Made by a program: the position numbers and the translations under genes. Shown one piece after another: positions 7,754 to 17,133 of a stretch of 64,000 bases of DNA; the stretch's first letter is position 1; each line of letters starts with the position of its first letter. Origin of the DNA: Pseudomonas putida (lineage in GTDB: Bacteria; Pseudomonadota; Gammaproteobacteria; Pseudomonadales; Pseudomonadaceae); assembly GCF_028682395.1 (NCBI RefSeq), contig NZ_JANHLC010000003.1:496001-560000 (forward strand), given 5' to 3'. Under the pieces are notes generated by a model. That model was not told where the DNA came from. It did no database searches and was given only the letters and a program-made list of their open reading frames with translations.

Positions 7754-10621
7754 CTACAAGAACTGTCGCTGCTCCTGCAACAAGATCGCCAGAGCGTCGG
7801 CCTCGACCGGCCGGCTGATCAGATAGCCCTGCAGCTCGTCACAGCCCTCGGCCTTGAGGAAATTCAGTTGATGCTGGTTTTCGACACCCTCGGCGACCAC
7901 CTTCAGCTCCAGGCTATGGGCCATGGCAATGATCGCCCGGGTGATCGCGGCATCCTCGCTGCCTTCGGCCAGGCCGCGGATAAACGTCTGGTCGATTTTC
8001 ACGTAGTCCACCGGGATGCGCTTGAGATAGCTCAGCGACGAATAGCCGGTGCCGAAGTCATCGATTGCCAGCTTGACCCCCAGCCCACGCAGTTGCTCAA
8101 AGGTCGAGATGATGTGCTCCACGCTGTCGAGCAACTGGCTTTCGGTCAGCTCCAGCTCCAGGCAACCCGGCGCCAGCCCGGTGTCTTCCAGCACCTCGCG
8201 AACCAGGCTGACCAGCTTGCCCTGGCGCAACTGATGCACCGACAGATTGACCGAGACACGGATCGGCGCCAGGCCCTGGCGCTGCCACTCGCACGCCTGC
8301 CAGCAGGCCTGGCGCAGCACGAACTCGCCAATCGGCCCAATCAGGCCGGTTTCCTCGGCCAGGCCGATAAAGTCCCCAGGCGGCACCATGCCCTGTACCG
8401 GATGGTCCCAGCGCACCAGCGCTTCGGCGGCATTCAGGCGTCCGGTAGCCAGGCACAGCTTGGGCTGGTAGAAGACCTTCAACTGACGCTCTTCGATGGC
8501 CTTGCGCAGCTGGTTCTCCAGTTGCAGCCGCTCAAGGGTGCTGGCTTGCAGGCTGTCCGTGTAGAACTGGAAGTTATTCCCGCCCAAGTGCTTGGCATGC
8601 TGCATGGCCATGTTCGACTGGCTGACCAGCGCGGAAATCTCCCGCGCATTGTCCGGCAGCAGGCTGATGCCCATTGACGCACTGACCACCAGCTCATGCC
8701 CTGCGACCATCAGCGGCAGCCGCAGCTTGCCCAGCAGCCGAGTCGCGACCCGGGCCAGACTGGACAGGTTGCCGTAGGCATCGAACAACACGGCAAACTC
8801 ATCGCCGGACAGGCGTGAAATCGTGTCGGCCTCGGGCAGGGCATTAACCAGTCGGCGCGCCATTTTCTGCAAGAGCTGGTCGGCGACTTCATGGCCCAGG
8901 CTGTCATTGAGCAGCTTGAAGCGGTCCAGGTTGATATGCAGCAGCGCCAGGCTACGGCCACCCTGGCGCGCGCGCTGGTTGGCCTCGTGCAGCCGCTCGC
9001 GGAACAACGCACGATTGGCCAGGCCGGTCAGCTCGTCGTAGTGGGTCAGGTAGCGCATGCGCTCTTCAGAGGCACGACGGGCGGAAAGATCGGCGAAAAA
9101 GCCGACGATATGGCTGACATTGCCGCGACTGTCGCGAACAGCGCTCAATTGCAGCCATTGCGGATACAACTCGCCATTCTTGCGCGCTTCCACCAATTCA
9201 CCCTGCCAACTGCCGTATTGCTCCAGGGCATGGCGAATGGTCGGGTAATGGCGCCGCGCGTCGCGGCTGCAGGGCAACTCCACCATGTTGCGCCCCAGCA
9301 TGTCTTCAATCTGATAGCCGGTGACTCGGCTAAAGGCCTGGTTGATGGCGATCAGGGCGAAGTCCGGATCGAAAATCACGATACCTTCGCTGGCCGCCTC
9401 GAAGACCGTGGCAGCCAGTTGCAACTGCTGTTCGAGCTCCTTGCTGGCGCTGATATCGCGGCGAGTACCGACCATACGGATCACCCGACCACTGTCGCTG
9501 CGCTCCACCGCGCGCCCACGGTCCTCGATCCAGACCCAGCGGCCGTCGCCATGGCGGATCCGGTACTCGACCTGGTAGTCCTCGGAGCGGCCCTTCATAT
9601 GCTCGACCAGGGCGCGCTTGAGCAACGGCAGATCCTGGGGGTGCAGACGAGGCTTGAGGTCGCTGAGCATGGCTTTGACATGCTCGGGCTCAAGTCCGAA
9701 CAACTCCTTGAGCTGGGTGTGGTGAACCTCGTCGGTTTGCAGGTTCCAATCCCACAGCCCCAGTTCACTGGCCTGCAAGGCCAGGGCCAGACGCGCCTCG
9801 CTCTTGCTCAGCGCCTGGTTGGCCGCATCCAGTTCAAGACTGCGCTGGGCCACGCGGCCTTCCAGCCCGACCTGAGCTTCACGCAGTTCCTGCTCGGCGC
9901 GTCGGCGCTGCTCGACCTCACGTGCCAGCTCTTCATTCAGCCGCGCGCCGCGGGCCTGGGTCTGTTGCAGGTGTTCGATCAAGGCCTGGTTCTGAAAACG
10001 CCGCAGCAGGCTGCTCTGGATCAGCCGATTGACCTGCCAGGCAACCACACTCAGCGACAGCAGCAAGATCAGGCCCAGCCAGCCCCAGCCATACTGCTCG
10101 CCACGCCAGAACAGGTAGGCGATGCCCGGTAGCAGGCACGGCAGGGCAAAACTGAGAAACGCGGGCAGGCTCACGGCATAGGCGACGCTGGCCGACAGCG
10201 TCGCGGCGCCAATCAGGCCGAAGACCCAGGCCTGCTGCACGAAACTGTCCACCGGGACCAAGGCGATGGCGGCACTGGCCAGTGTCAGGCCGCTGACGGC
10301 GGAACCGATCAGGAACATCTGGCGCCAGATGGGCTGCGCCTGACGGCTGGGGGGCGCCGAATCGAAGGCCGCGACCTGGATCACGCGCAACGCCACCAGG
10401 GCCATCAACCAGACCAGCCAAATGCTGACCAGCAGGTAGCGCTGCGGGCTCCAGAGTAACCAGGCGCAGACCAGACCGTTGAGCAGCATGAACAGGGTAG
10501 GCAGCAGCGAGCCCTGATAAAGCAGCCGCGTACGCTCCACCGCAAGCTCGGTGGCAAATTGCTTGCGGGTCACCCGCAGAGCCTCCACGGTGGGAGCCGT
10601 CGCGCTGAAGCTGTGAGTCAT
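7754..10621 (-). CDS. Membrane PAS-GGDEF-EAL cyclic-di-GMP protein
   Basis: A 955-residue protein. The N-terminal quarter (about residues 35-205) carries several membrane segments, followed by a coiled coil (REVEQRRRAEQELREAQ), two PAS domains (about 275-400 and 405-525), a GGDEF domain (from MRYLTHYDELTGLANR) and an EAL domain. The cyclase signature reads SGDEF rather than GGDEF, so cyclase activity is doubtful. The EAL domain keeps the key residues: AAEALVRW, NLS, ELTES, IDDFGTGYSSL, KID and AEGVE. It is therefore probably a c-di-GMP phosphodiesterase, with GGDEF perhaps acting as a GTP sensor. The start at 10621 (MTHSFS) is chosen over 10690, whose extension looks non-coding. Confidence 0.85.
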   Translation of the reverse strand: MTHSFSATAPTVEALRVTRKQFATELAVERTRLLYQGSLLPTLFMLLNGLVCAWLLWSPQRYLLVSIWLVWLMALVALRVIQVAAFDSAPPSRQAQPIWRQMFLIGSAVSGLTLASAAIALVPVDSFVQQAWVFGLIGAATLSASVAYAVSLPAFLSFALPCLLPGIAYLFWRGEQYGWGWLGLILLLSLSVVAWQVNRLIQSSLLRRFQNQALIEHLQQTQARGARLNEELAREVEQRRRAEQELREAQVGLEGRVAQRSLELDAANQALSKSEARLALALQASELGLWDWNLQTDEVHHTQLKELFGLEPEHVKAMLSDLKPRLHPQDLPLLKRALVEHMKGRSEDYQVEYRIRHGDGRWVWIEDRGRAVERSDSGRVIRMVGTRRDISASKELEQQLQLAATVFEAASEGIVIFDPDFALIAINQAFSRVTGYQIEDMLGRNMVELPCSRDARRHYPTIRHALEQYGSWQGELVEARKNGELYPQWLQLSAVRDSRGNVSHIVGFFADLSARRASEERMRYLTHYDELTGLANRALFRERLHEANQRARQGGRSLALLHINLDRFKLLNDSLGHEVADQLLQKMARRLVNALPEADTISRLSGDEFAVLFDAYGNLSSLARVATRLLGKLRLPLMVAGHELVVSASMGISLLPDNAREISALVSQSNMAMQHAKHLGGNNFQFYTDSLQASTLERLQLENQLRKAIEERQLKVFYQPKLCLATGRLNAAEALVRWDHPVQGMVPPGDFIGLAEETGLIGPIGEFVLRQACWQACEWQRQGLAPIRVSVNLSVHQLRQGKLVSLVREVLEDTGLAPGCLELELTESQLLDSVEHIISTFEQLRGLGVKLAIDDFGTGYSSLSYLKRIPVDYVKIDQTFIRGLAEGSEDAAITRAIIAMAHSLELKVVAEGVENQHQLNFLKAEGCDELQGYLISRPVEADALAILLQEQRQFL

Positions 10622-10744
10622 AGGCAGTGTTCTTATAATGGTTGAGCCCGAAACGTCGACGGAGCATACACAAGCATTTGCCCAGACCAAACTGCTCTAA
10701 GTCACAATTAGTACGAAATATTCCACAACCTTGACCTTCCGTAT

Positions 10745-10813
10745 AAAGCCCGAGCGAGAGCGGGCGCCGTCTGTAGCGCGTGACCGGTCGGTCGCCGCAG
10801 GTCGGGCTTTTTT
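10745..10813 (+). ncRNA. Structured element with terminator, candidate small RNA
   Basis: A 9-bp perfect stem AAAGCCCGA/TCGGGCTTT (10745-10753 with 10802-10810) closes a GC-rich region containing smaller inverted repeats and ends in a run of six T. It lies between two divergently transcribed genes, where no transcript from either gene should end. It may therefore be the 3' end of a small RNA, or a structured leader/attenuator of uvrD. No named RNA family could be assigned. Confidence 0.4.
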
Positions 10814-10868
10814 ACAGCGAATCCATGCCGGGTTTGCCCACCCCGCCCCAGCACCCTAGAATGCGCCG

Positions 10869-13052
10869 ATGCGCGATGATCTCTCCCTTCTGCTGAACTC
10901 CCTCAACGATGCCCAACGCCAGGCCGTAGCGGCCTCCGTGGGTCGTCAATTGGTCCTGGCCGGTGCCGGCTCAGGCAAAACCCGCGTGCTGGTGCACCGT
11001 ATCGCCTGGTTGATCCAGGTCGAGAACGCCTCGCCACACTCGATCCTGTCGGTGACGTTCACCAACAAGGCGGCTGCCGAGATGCGCCATCGCATCGAGC
11101 AGTTGATGGGTATCAACCCGGCCGGCATGTGGGTCGGCACGTTCCACGGCCTGGCGCACCGCCTGTTGCGAGCGCACTGGCAGGAAGCCGGCCTGAGCCA
11201 GACCTTCCAGATCCTCGACAGCGACGACCAGCAGCGGCTGGTCAAGCGAGTGATCCGCGAGCTGGGCCTGGACGAACAGCGCTGGCCCGCCCGCCAGGCC
11301 CAATGGTTTATCAATGGGCAGAAGGACGAAGGCCTGCGCCCACAACATATCCAGGCCAGCGGCGACTTGTTCCTGGCCACCATGCGCAGCATTTATGAAG
11401 CCTACGAGGCGGCCTGCCTGCGCGCCGGCGTAATCGACTTCTCCGAGCTGCTGCTGCGCGCCCTCGACCTGTGGCGCGACCATCCAGGCCTGCTGGCCCA
11501 CTACCAGAAGCGCTTTCGCCATTTGCTGGTGGATGAGTTCCAGGACACCAACGCCGTGCAGTACGCCTGGTTGCGCCTGCTGGCCAAGGGCGGTGACAGC
11601 CTGATGGTGGTCGGCGACGACGACCAGTCGATCTACGGTTGGCGCGGTGCCAAGATCGAGAATATCCACCAGTACTCCGAAGACTTCCCGGATGCCGAAA
11701 CCATCCGCCTGGAGCAGAACTACCGCTCCACGGCCGGCATCCTCAAGGCGGCCAACGCCTTGATCGCCAATAACACCGGGCGCCTGGGCAAGGAGCTGTG
11801 GACCGATGGCGGCGAAGGCGAGGCAATCAACCTCTACGCCGCCTTCAACGAACACGACGAAGCCCGCTACGTGGTGGAAACCATCGAAAGCGCGCTGAAA
11901 ACCGGCATGGCCCGCAGCGATATCGCCATTCTCTATCGTTCCAACGCCCAGTCGCGGGTTCTTGAAGAGGCCCTGCTGCGCGAGCGCATTCCGTACCGGA
12001 TCTATGGTGGCCAGCGCTTCTTCGAACGCGCCGAAATCAAGAACGCCATGGCCTACCTGCGCCTGCTCGAAGGCCGTGGCAACGATGCCGCGCTGGAGCG
12101 GGTGATCAACGTCCCAGCGCGGGGCATTGGTGAAAAGACCGTCGAAGCGATTCGCGAGCATGCACGCCACAGCGATGTATCGATGTGGGAAGCCATGCGC
12201 CAACTGGTCGCCAACAAAGGCCTGACCGGCCGCGCCGCCGGTGCCCTGGGTGGCTTTGTCGAACTGATCGAGAACCTCGCGGCCAAGACCCAGGACATGC
12301 CCCTGCACCTGATGACCCAGACCGTCATCGAGCAGACCGGCCTGATCGCCTACCACCAGGCGGAAAAGGGCGAGAAAGGCCAGGCACGGGTAGAAAACCT
12401 TGAGGAACTGGTCAGCGCCGCGCGTAACTTCGAGAACGCCGAAGAAGATGCCGAACTGTCGCCACTGGCCGCCTTCTTGGGCCACGCGTCGCTGGAAGCA
12501 GGCGACACCCAGGCCGACGAGCACGAAGACAGCATCCAGCTGATGACGCTGCACAGCGCCAAGGGCCTGGAGTTCCCTTACGTGTTCCTGGTGGGCATGG
12601 AAGAAGGCCTGTTTCCGCACAAGATGAGCCTGGAAGAACCCGGACGCCTCGAAGAGGAGCGCCGGCTGGCCTATGTCGGCATTACCCGGGCCATGCAGAA
12701 CCTGGTGATGACCTACGCTGAAACACGACGCCTGTACGGCAGCGAAACCTATAACAAGGTGTCGCGCTTCGTTCGCGAAGTCCCCAAGGGCCTGATCCAG
12801 GAAGTACGGCTGTCCAACAGCGTAAGCCGACCTTTCGGCGGCGCTCAGAAGCAGAGTTCGAGCAGCCTGTTCGGCGGCACGGAAATCCCGCAGACCGAGT
12901 TCAGCCTGGGCCAGCAGGTGCGCCATGCCGTCTTCGGCGACGGGGTGATCCTCAATTTCGAGGGTGCCGGCGCCCAGGCGCGGGTGCAGGTGAACTTCAG
13001 CGAAGGCAGCAAATGGCTGATGCTGGGCTACGCAAAACTGGAAGCGGTCTGA
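10869..13052 (+). CDS. uvrD: DNA helicase II UvrD
   Basis: A 727-residue superfamily 1A 3'-5' helicase acting in nucleotide excision and mismatch repair. It begins with the family start LLNSLNDAQRQAVAA. Walker A is AGAGSGKTRVL, motif II DEFQDTN, motif III VVGDDDQSIYGWRGA, motif IV LEQNYRS and motif VI VGITRAM. The C-terminal UvrD Tudor-like domain ends NFSEGSKWLMLGYAKL. Length matches the family. RNA-polymerase-interacting C-terminal features separate it from Rep, which is shorter. It has its own divergent promoter region containing the structured element just upstream. Confidence 0.95.
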   Translation: MRDDLSLLLNSLNDAQRQAVAASVGRQLVLAGAGSGKTRVLVHRIAWLIQVENASPHSILSVTFTNKAAAEMRHRIEQLMGINPAGMWVGTFHGLAHRLLRAHWQEAGLSQTFQILDSDDQQRLVKRVIRELGLDEQRWPARQAQWFINGQKDEGLRPQHIQASGDLFLATMRSIYEAYEAACLRAGVIDFSELLLRALDLWRDHPGLLAHYQKRFRHLLVDEFQDTNAVQYAWLRLLAKGGDSLMVVGDDDQSIYGWRGAKIENIHQYSEDFPDAETIRLEQNYRSTAGILKAANALIANNTGRLGKELWTDGGEGEAINLYAAFNEHDEARYVVETIESALKTGMARSDIAILYRSNAQSRVLEEALLRERIPYRIYGGQRFFERAEIKNAMAYLRLLEGRGNDAALERVINVPARGIGEKTVEAIREHARHSDVSMWEAMRQLVANKGLTGRAAGALGGFVELIENLAAKTQDMPLHLMTQTVIEQTGLIAYHQAEKGEKGQARVENLEELVSAARNFENAEEDAELSPLAAFLGHASLEAGDTQADEHEDSIQLMTLHSAKGLEFPYVFLVGMEEGLFPHKMSLEEPGRLEEERRLAYVGITRAMQNLVMTYAETRRLYGSETYNKVSRFVREVPKGLIQEVRLSNSVSRPFGGAQKQSSSSLFGGTEIPQTEFSLGQQVRHAVFGDGVILNFEGAGAQARVQVNFSEGSKWLMLGYAKLEAV

Positions 13053-13076
13053 CACCTAAATAAAAGGTAAAAAACC

Positions 13077-13517
13077 ATGGGCCCTAGCGTGTTTTCGTCA
13101 TGGACGTTCTGGGCCCTGCTTTCTGCGACGTTTGCCGCACTGACCGCGATCTTCGGCAAGATTGGCATCGAGAACCTCAATTCCGACTTCGCCACCCTGC
13201 TGCGCACGGTCGTGGTGTTGATCAGCCTGGCCTTGATTCTCTACGCAACGGGCCAATATCAATCATTGGCCACAATCTCGACACGCAGTTATGTCTTCCT
13301 GACCCTTTCCGGGCTGGCCACCGGCGCCTCCTGGATCTGCTACTTCCGCGCACTGAAGCTCGGCCCGGCGTCATTGGTGGCGCCGGTCGACAAACTCAGC
13401 GTGGTCTTGGTGGCGGTTTTAGGGGTGATACTGCTGGGCGAGAAGCTCGATCTGCGCCAATGGAGCGGCATCGGCCTGATCACCGCAGGCGTCGTTCTAC
13501 TGGCGTTCAGGCGCTAG
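13077..13517 (+). CDS. Half-size EamA/DMT-family transporter
   Basis: A 146-residue membrane protein with about five hydrophobic helices, matching one EamA repeat (family members with two repeats are about 300 residues). The conserved end LRQWSGIGLITAGVVLLAF and the central ALKLGPASLVAPVDKLSVVLV are typical. Such half-size proteins are thought to dimerise; the substrate is unknown. It lies 24 bases after uvrD and could be co-transcribed. Confidence 0.8.
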   Translation: MGPSVFSSWTFWALLSATFAALTAIFGKIGIENLNSDFATLLRTVVVLISLALILYATGQYQSLATISTRSYVFLTLSGLATGASWICYFRALKLGPASLVAPVDKLSVVLVAVLGVILLGEKLDLRQWSGIGLITAGVVLLAFRR

Positions 13518-13675
13518 ATTGTAGATTTCTCACGCCGACTATTTCTGCGCACTACAGAGAAAAAGACTACTCCTACAAATATTTAGGCAAAAACCGGAAA
13601 CACTCTGCCGCTAGCCAGCCCACCGCCATCTGTGCAGTATGGCGCGCGTGCACTCCACTAAACGGGAACCTTTTT

Positions 13676-14533
13676 ATGCAACGTTTTCTTAGCATCGCCC
13701 TGGCGCTGTGCATCGGTTTGACGATGAGCCTGGACGCCAATGCCAAACGCTTCGGCGGCGGCAAGAGCTTCGGCTCCGCCCCGAGCCACCAGACTCGCCA
13801 GGCAGCACCTGCCACTCCGGCCGCCGGTCCTGCGGCTGCGGGCGCGGCTGCCGCGGCCAAACCTGCCGGTGCTGCGCGCTGGCTCGGTCCTCTGGCCGGC
13901 ATCGCCGCCGGCGGCCTGCTCGCCTCCATGTTCATGGGCGGTGGTTTCCAGGGCATGCAGATCTTCGACATCCTGATCATGGCGGTCATCGCCTTCGTGA
14001 TCTTCCGCTTTATCGCCGCCCGTCGCCGCAAGCAGCAGGAGCAAATGGCTCCCGCCGGCCACGCGCCGTTCCAGCGTGAAGTGTTCGAGCAGCCGCCAGC
14101 GGCGCAGCACTCGATCTTCGGTGGCTCGTCCGCAGCCGTGGCCCGTCCGGTCATCAATGCACCGGCCTGGTTCAACGAAGAGCGCTTCCTGGAAGCCGCG
14201 CGCAGTCACTTCCAGTCCCTGCAGCAGCACTGGGACGCCAACGAAATGGACAAGATCGCGGAGTTCGTGACCCCACAGATGCTCGACTTCCTCAAGCGCG
14301 AGCGCGCCGAGCTGGGTGATGCCTTCCAGTCCACCTACATCGACAACCTGAACGTGCAACTGGACGGCCTCGATGATCGCGCAGACAAGACCATCGCCAC
14401 GCTGACCTTCACCGGCGTATCGAAGTCCTCGCGCTTCGACCAGGGCGAAGCCTTCAGCGAAAGCTGGAACATGGAGCGTCCACAAGGCGACAACCAGCCA
14501 TGGCTGGTCGCCGGTATCCGCCAGAACGGCTGA
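13676..14533 (+). CDS. Tim44-like domain protein, membrane anchored
   Basis: A 285-residue protein with an N-terminal signal (MQRFLSIALALCIGLTMSLDANA), an Ala/Pro-rich linker (residues 40-70), two hydrophobic segments around residues 75-110, a basic stretch RRRKQQEQ, and a C-terminal Tim44-like domain (about 160-285; APAWFNEERFLEAARSHFQS). The fold resembles the mitochondrial Tim44 membrane-binding domain; the bacterial role is not established. The start is an ATG at 13676; a longer reading from 13100 covers the EamA gene in another frame and is rejected. A strong terminator follows. Confidence 0.8.
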   Translation: MQRFLSIALALCIGLTMSLDANAKRFGGGKSFGSAPSHQTRQAAPATPAAGPAAAGAAAAAKPAGAARWLGPLAGIAAGGLLASMFMGGGFQGMQIFDILIMAVIAFVIFRFIAARRRKQQEQMAPAGHAPFQREVFEQPPAAQHSIFGGSSAAVARPVINAPAWFNEERFLEAARSHFQSLQQHWDANEMDKIAEFVTPQMLDFLKRERAELGDAFQSTYIDNLNVQLDGLDDRADKTIATLTFTGVSKSSRFDQGEAFSESWNMERPQGDNQPWLVAGIRQNG

Positions 14534-14555
14534 TACAGAGCGCTTGGCAACACCG

Positions 14556-14582
14556 AAAACCCCGGACTCGTCCGGGGTTTTT
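14556..14582 (+). terminator. Rho-independent terminator of Tim44-like gene
   Basis: AAAACCCCGGA and TCCGGGGTTTTT form a stem around a CTCG loop, ending in five T, 23 bp after the stop codon. Confidence 0.9.
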
Positions 14583-14592
14583 CATTTCACGA

Positions 14593-14620
14593 TTGCACTT
14601 GTAACGAGCTACTGTATAAA
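14593..14620 (+). promoter_or_regulatory. Sigma-70 promoter of SMI1/KNR4 gene
   Basis: TTGCAC (14593-14598) and TATAAA (14615-14620) are separated by 16 bp, 43 bp before the GTG start of the next gene. Confidence 0.55.
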
Positions 14621-14663
14621 GCGCGTCTTATAAACCGCGCCATAGAGCAAGAGGACCCGGGTC

Positions 14664-15071
14664 GTGGAAGAAGTCATCGAACAATTGCGTGAGCTCAACG
14701 AAGCCGTTCCAGTACCACTGGAACTGCCCGAAGAAGATGATCTGGTCGAGATCGAAGAGGAGTTGTTCATCAACATCCCCTTCGTGTTTCGCGAGTTTCT
14801 GCTGACGGTCAGTGATGTGGTCTATGGCCGCCTGGAACCCGTGACCGTGATGGACCCACAGTCCCATACCTATCTGCCGGATGTCGCGGCCAATGCCTGG
14901 GACGCCGGTGTGGCCCGGGATCTGATCCCGATCTGCCAGGACGGCGACGACTATTACTGCGTCGAGGAAGACGGCACCGTGGTGCTCTGGTCCGGCGAAG
15001 AAGAGATCGTCACCGAAGAGACCTGGGAGTCGGTCTGGCACTGGGCTCGCGAGGTCTGGCTGGAAAGCTGA
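14664..15071 (+). CDS. SMI1/KNR4 family protein
   Basis: A 135-residue, very acidic protein of the SMI1/KNR4 (SUKH) fold. Typical segments are the N-terminal amphipathic helix (EEVIEQLRELNEAVPVPLELP), the DLVEIEEELFINIPFVFREFLL core and the later W and Y positions (YYCVEEDGTVVLWSGEEE). SUKH proteins include toxin immunity proteins, but this one stands alone in a conserved chromosomal setting with no toxin nearby, so a housekeeping role is more likely. GTG start; GAGGA lies 8 bases upstream. Confidence 0.75.
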   Translation: MEEVIEQLRELNEAVPVPLELPEEDDLVEIEEELFINIPFVFREFLLTVSDVVYGRLEPVTVMDPQSHTYLPDVAANAWDAGVARDLIPICQDGDDYYCVEEDGTVVLWSGEEEIVTEETWESVWHWAREVWLES

Positions 15072-15081
15072 CCCCGCGCCG

Positions 15082-15103
15082 CGCCCGGGTCAGTGCCCGG
15101 GCG
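15082..15103. terminator. Bidirectional hairpin between convergent genes
   Basis: CGCCCGGG and CCCGGGCG pair around a 6-base loop exactly at the junction of the SMI1 gene and the antiporter gene, whose stop codon lies in the loop. There is no clear T run, so terminator function is only possible. Confidence 0.35.
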
Positions 15104-16853
15104 TGTCCTTGTGGTTGTCCAGGGTTTCAAGCAAGGCGACTTGCATGCGTGTATGCACACGGATAAACCAGCGCCACAGTACGGCGGCAACGGCCGCCGC
15201 GACCACGCCGATCAGGATCAGCAACTCGTTGGTCGGCAGGATACTGGCCGACAGGGCCGACAACAGCAAAAAAATCACCAGCAGCGACAACAGCGGAATC
15301 ACTTCGGCGATCACCCGTCTCACCCGCTGGGTATGGCGCCCAGCCATCTCCGGTTTCACGCCCATTTCCGCCAGCAGCATCGAAAGCGCCTTGAGCTTGC
15401 GATACGCGGCAATCAGGAACGGCAGCGACAACAGCAAAGCCCCGCCCCAGATCAGCCCCTTCTGCCAAGCTGGATTACCGATCCAGTCCTGCAGATAGTT
15501 ACCAATGTGCGCGGCAAAAAAACCGCCGCTGAAGAAGATCGCCACGACCAGCGCCAGGTTGACCCCGACCTGCAACAGAATCCGCCGAATCATCGCCGCC
15601 AGCAGCGCCCCCTCGCCCTGGGGCTGGATGCTACGCAGCCATTCGCCATACAGGCTGAACACTCGCGACACCCGTTGAGGCACGACCGACGCAAGTTTCA
15701 GCGACAAGGGATCGGCCCCGCGAATCAGGTAAGGCGTCAGCAGCGTCGTAATCACCGACACCGCCACGGCCACGGGATAAAGGAAGTTGCTGGTCACCTG
15801 CAGCGTCATGCCCAGCGCCGCGATGATGAAAGAGAACTCGCCGATCTGCGACAGCCCCATGCCGACGCGCAGCGAGGTCCTGCCATCGTTACCGGCGATA
15901 AACGCCCCAAGGCCGCAGGAAAGCATCTTGCCCAGCACCACCGCCACGGTAATCACCGCAATCGGCCAGGCATAGGCCAGGAGAATGGCCGGATCGAGCA
16001 TCAAGCCAATGGCGACAAAGAAGATCGCGCTGAACAGGTCCCGCACCGGTTCGATCAGTCGCTCGATCTTCAGCAGTTGCCGGGACTCGGCCATGATCGC
16101 GCCAATCAGAAACGCCCCCAGCACCATGCTGTATTCGAGCTTGACTACCAGCAGGCAGAAGCCGAAGCACAGGCCCAGTACGGTGATCAGCAGCATCTCA
16201 TTGCTTTCGAACCGCGCCACATACGCCAGCAAGCGCGGCACCAGCAGAATCCCCACGACCAGGGCAACGATCATAAAGAGCGAGAGTTTGCCGACCGTGG
16301 AAAACACCTCGCCGGAGCTGACGGTGCCACTGACCGCGATGCTCGACAGCAGCGCGATAATGCCGATGCCCAGGATGTCTTCGACGATCAGCACCCCGAA
16401 GATCAACTGCGCAAAGCGCTCGTTCTTCATCTTCAGGTCGTTCAGTGCCTTGACGATAATGGTGGTCGAGGAAATCGCCAGGATCGCGCCAAGGAACAGC
16501 GAGTCCATGGTGTTCCAGTCGAACCAGCGGCCGATTTCGTAGCCGATCCAGATCATCAGCACGATTTCCAGGAAGGCCGCGATAAACGCCGTGGCGCCCA
16601 CCTTGAACAGCTTGCGCAGGCTGAACTCGAGCCCCAGGCAGAACATCAGGAAGATCACCCCCAGCTCGGCCAGGGTCTTGATCGTTTCTTCATCGTGAAT
16701 CAGGCCGAACGGCGGGGTGTGCGGGCCGATGATAAAACCGGCAACGATATAGCCGAGGACCACCGGCTGCTTGAAGCGGTGGAAGAGGATGGTCACGACG
16801 CCGGCCACCAGCATGATCACGGCCAGGTCCTGGATAAAACTGATGGCATGCAT
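15090..16853 (-). CDS. Cation:proton antiporter, CPA2/KefB family
   Basis: A 587-residue inner-membrane protein with about 12-13 hydrophobic helices of the CPA2 (Kef/Na+-H+ exchanger) fold. Diagnostic segments include GYIVAGFIIGPHTPPFG, FCLGLEFSLRKLFKVG, the helix with ILAISSTTIIVKAL and FGVLIVEDILGIGIIAL. It probably exchanges K+ or Na+ for protons. It lacks the C-terminal TrkA-N nucleotide-binding domain of KefB/KefC and instead ends with extra membrane helices and a short charged tail. The ATG at 16853 (MHAISFIQ) with GGGAG upstream is chosen over the ATG 30 bases earlier. Confidence 0.88.
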   Translation of the reverse strand: MHAISFIQDLAVIMLVAGVVTILFHRFKQPVVLGYIVAGFIIGPHTPPFGLIHDEETIKTLAELGVIFLMFCLGLEFSLRKLFKVGATAFIAAFLEIVLMIWIGYEIGRWFDWNTMDSLFLGAILAISSTTIIVKALNDLKMKNERFAQLIFGVLIVEDILGIGIIALLSSIAVSGTVSSGEVFSTVGKLSLFMIVALVVGILLVPRLLAYVARFESNEMLLITVLGLCFGFCLLVVKLEYSMVLGAFLIGAIMAESRQLLKIERLIEPVRDLFSAIFFVAIGLMLDPAILLAYAWPIAVITVAVVLGKMLSCGLGAFIAGNDGRTSLRVGMGLSQIGEFSFIIAALGMTLQVTSNFLYPVAVAVSVITTLLTPYLIRGADPLSLKLASVVPQRVSRVFSLYGEWLRSIQPQGEGALLAAMIRRILLQVGVNLALVVAIFFSGGFFAAHIGNYLQDWIGNPAWQKGLIWGGALLLSLPFLIAAYRKLKALSMLLAEMGVKPEMAGRHTQRVRRVIAEVIPLLSLLVIFLLLSALSASILPTNELLILIGVVAAAVAAVLWRWFIRVHTRMQVALLETLDNHKDTPGH

Positions 16854-17133
16854 GGCGAGGGGCTCCCTGTTTTTTCGCATCACACGGACTACAGCGAAGG
16901 TCGATTTCGCATGTCAGCAAGGTCTGCTTTGGCGGTGAGATTATCTATGGCATGGCTTTCTGAAGATTAACACTGCGACTTCTGGCAAAAAGCCGGCGCA
17001 ATATGTAGAAACAGATCCGTATGGCGTGACGGCACAGGCAGGCCCGGCGTCCCGTTATCGATGGTTTGCAAAAGCCGCGAGCATTCGCAGAGATGCCGTG
17101 GTCCCTTTTCGTCAACACAACCGTGAGCGTGTT

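Noticed and set aside
8891..10132. 413-codon plus frame opposite the GGDEF/EAL gene
   Set aside because: Mirror of a well-defined domain protein; no ribosome site and no known motif.
10745..10813. tRNA gene
   Set aside because: A 7-bp acceptor-like stem exists but the length (about 60 nt) and the lack of the T-loop consensus rule out a tRNA.
10971..13055. 694-codon minus frame opposite uvrD
   Set aside because: UvrD motifs are all present on the plus strand, so this is a shadow frame.
15093..16970. 625-codon plus frame opposite the antiporter gene
   Set aside because: Composition (HRQ-rich) is that of antisense to a membrane protein; the minus strand gives a clear CPA2 transporter.
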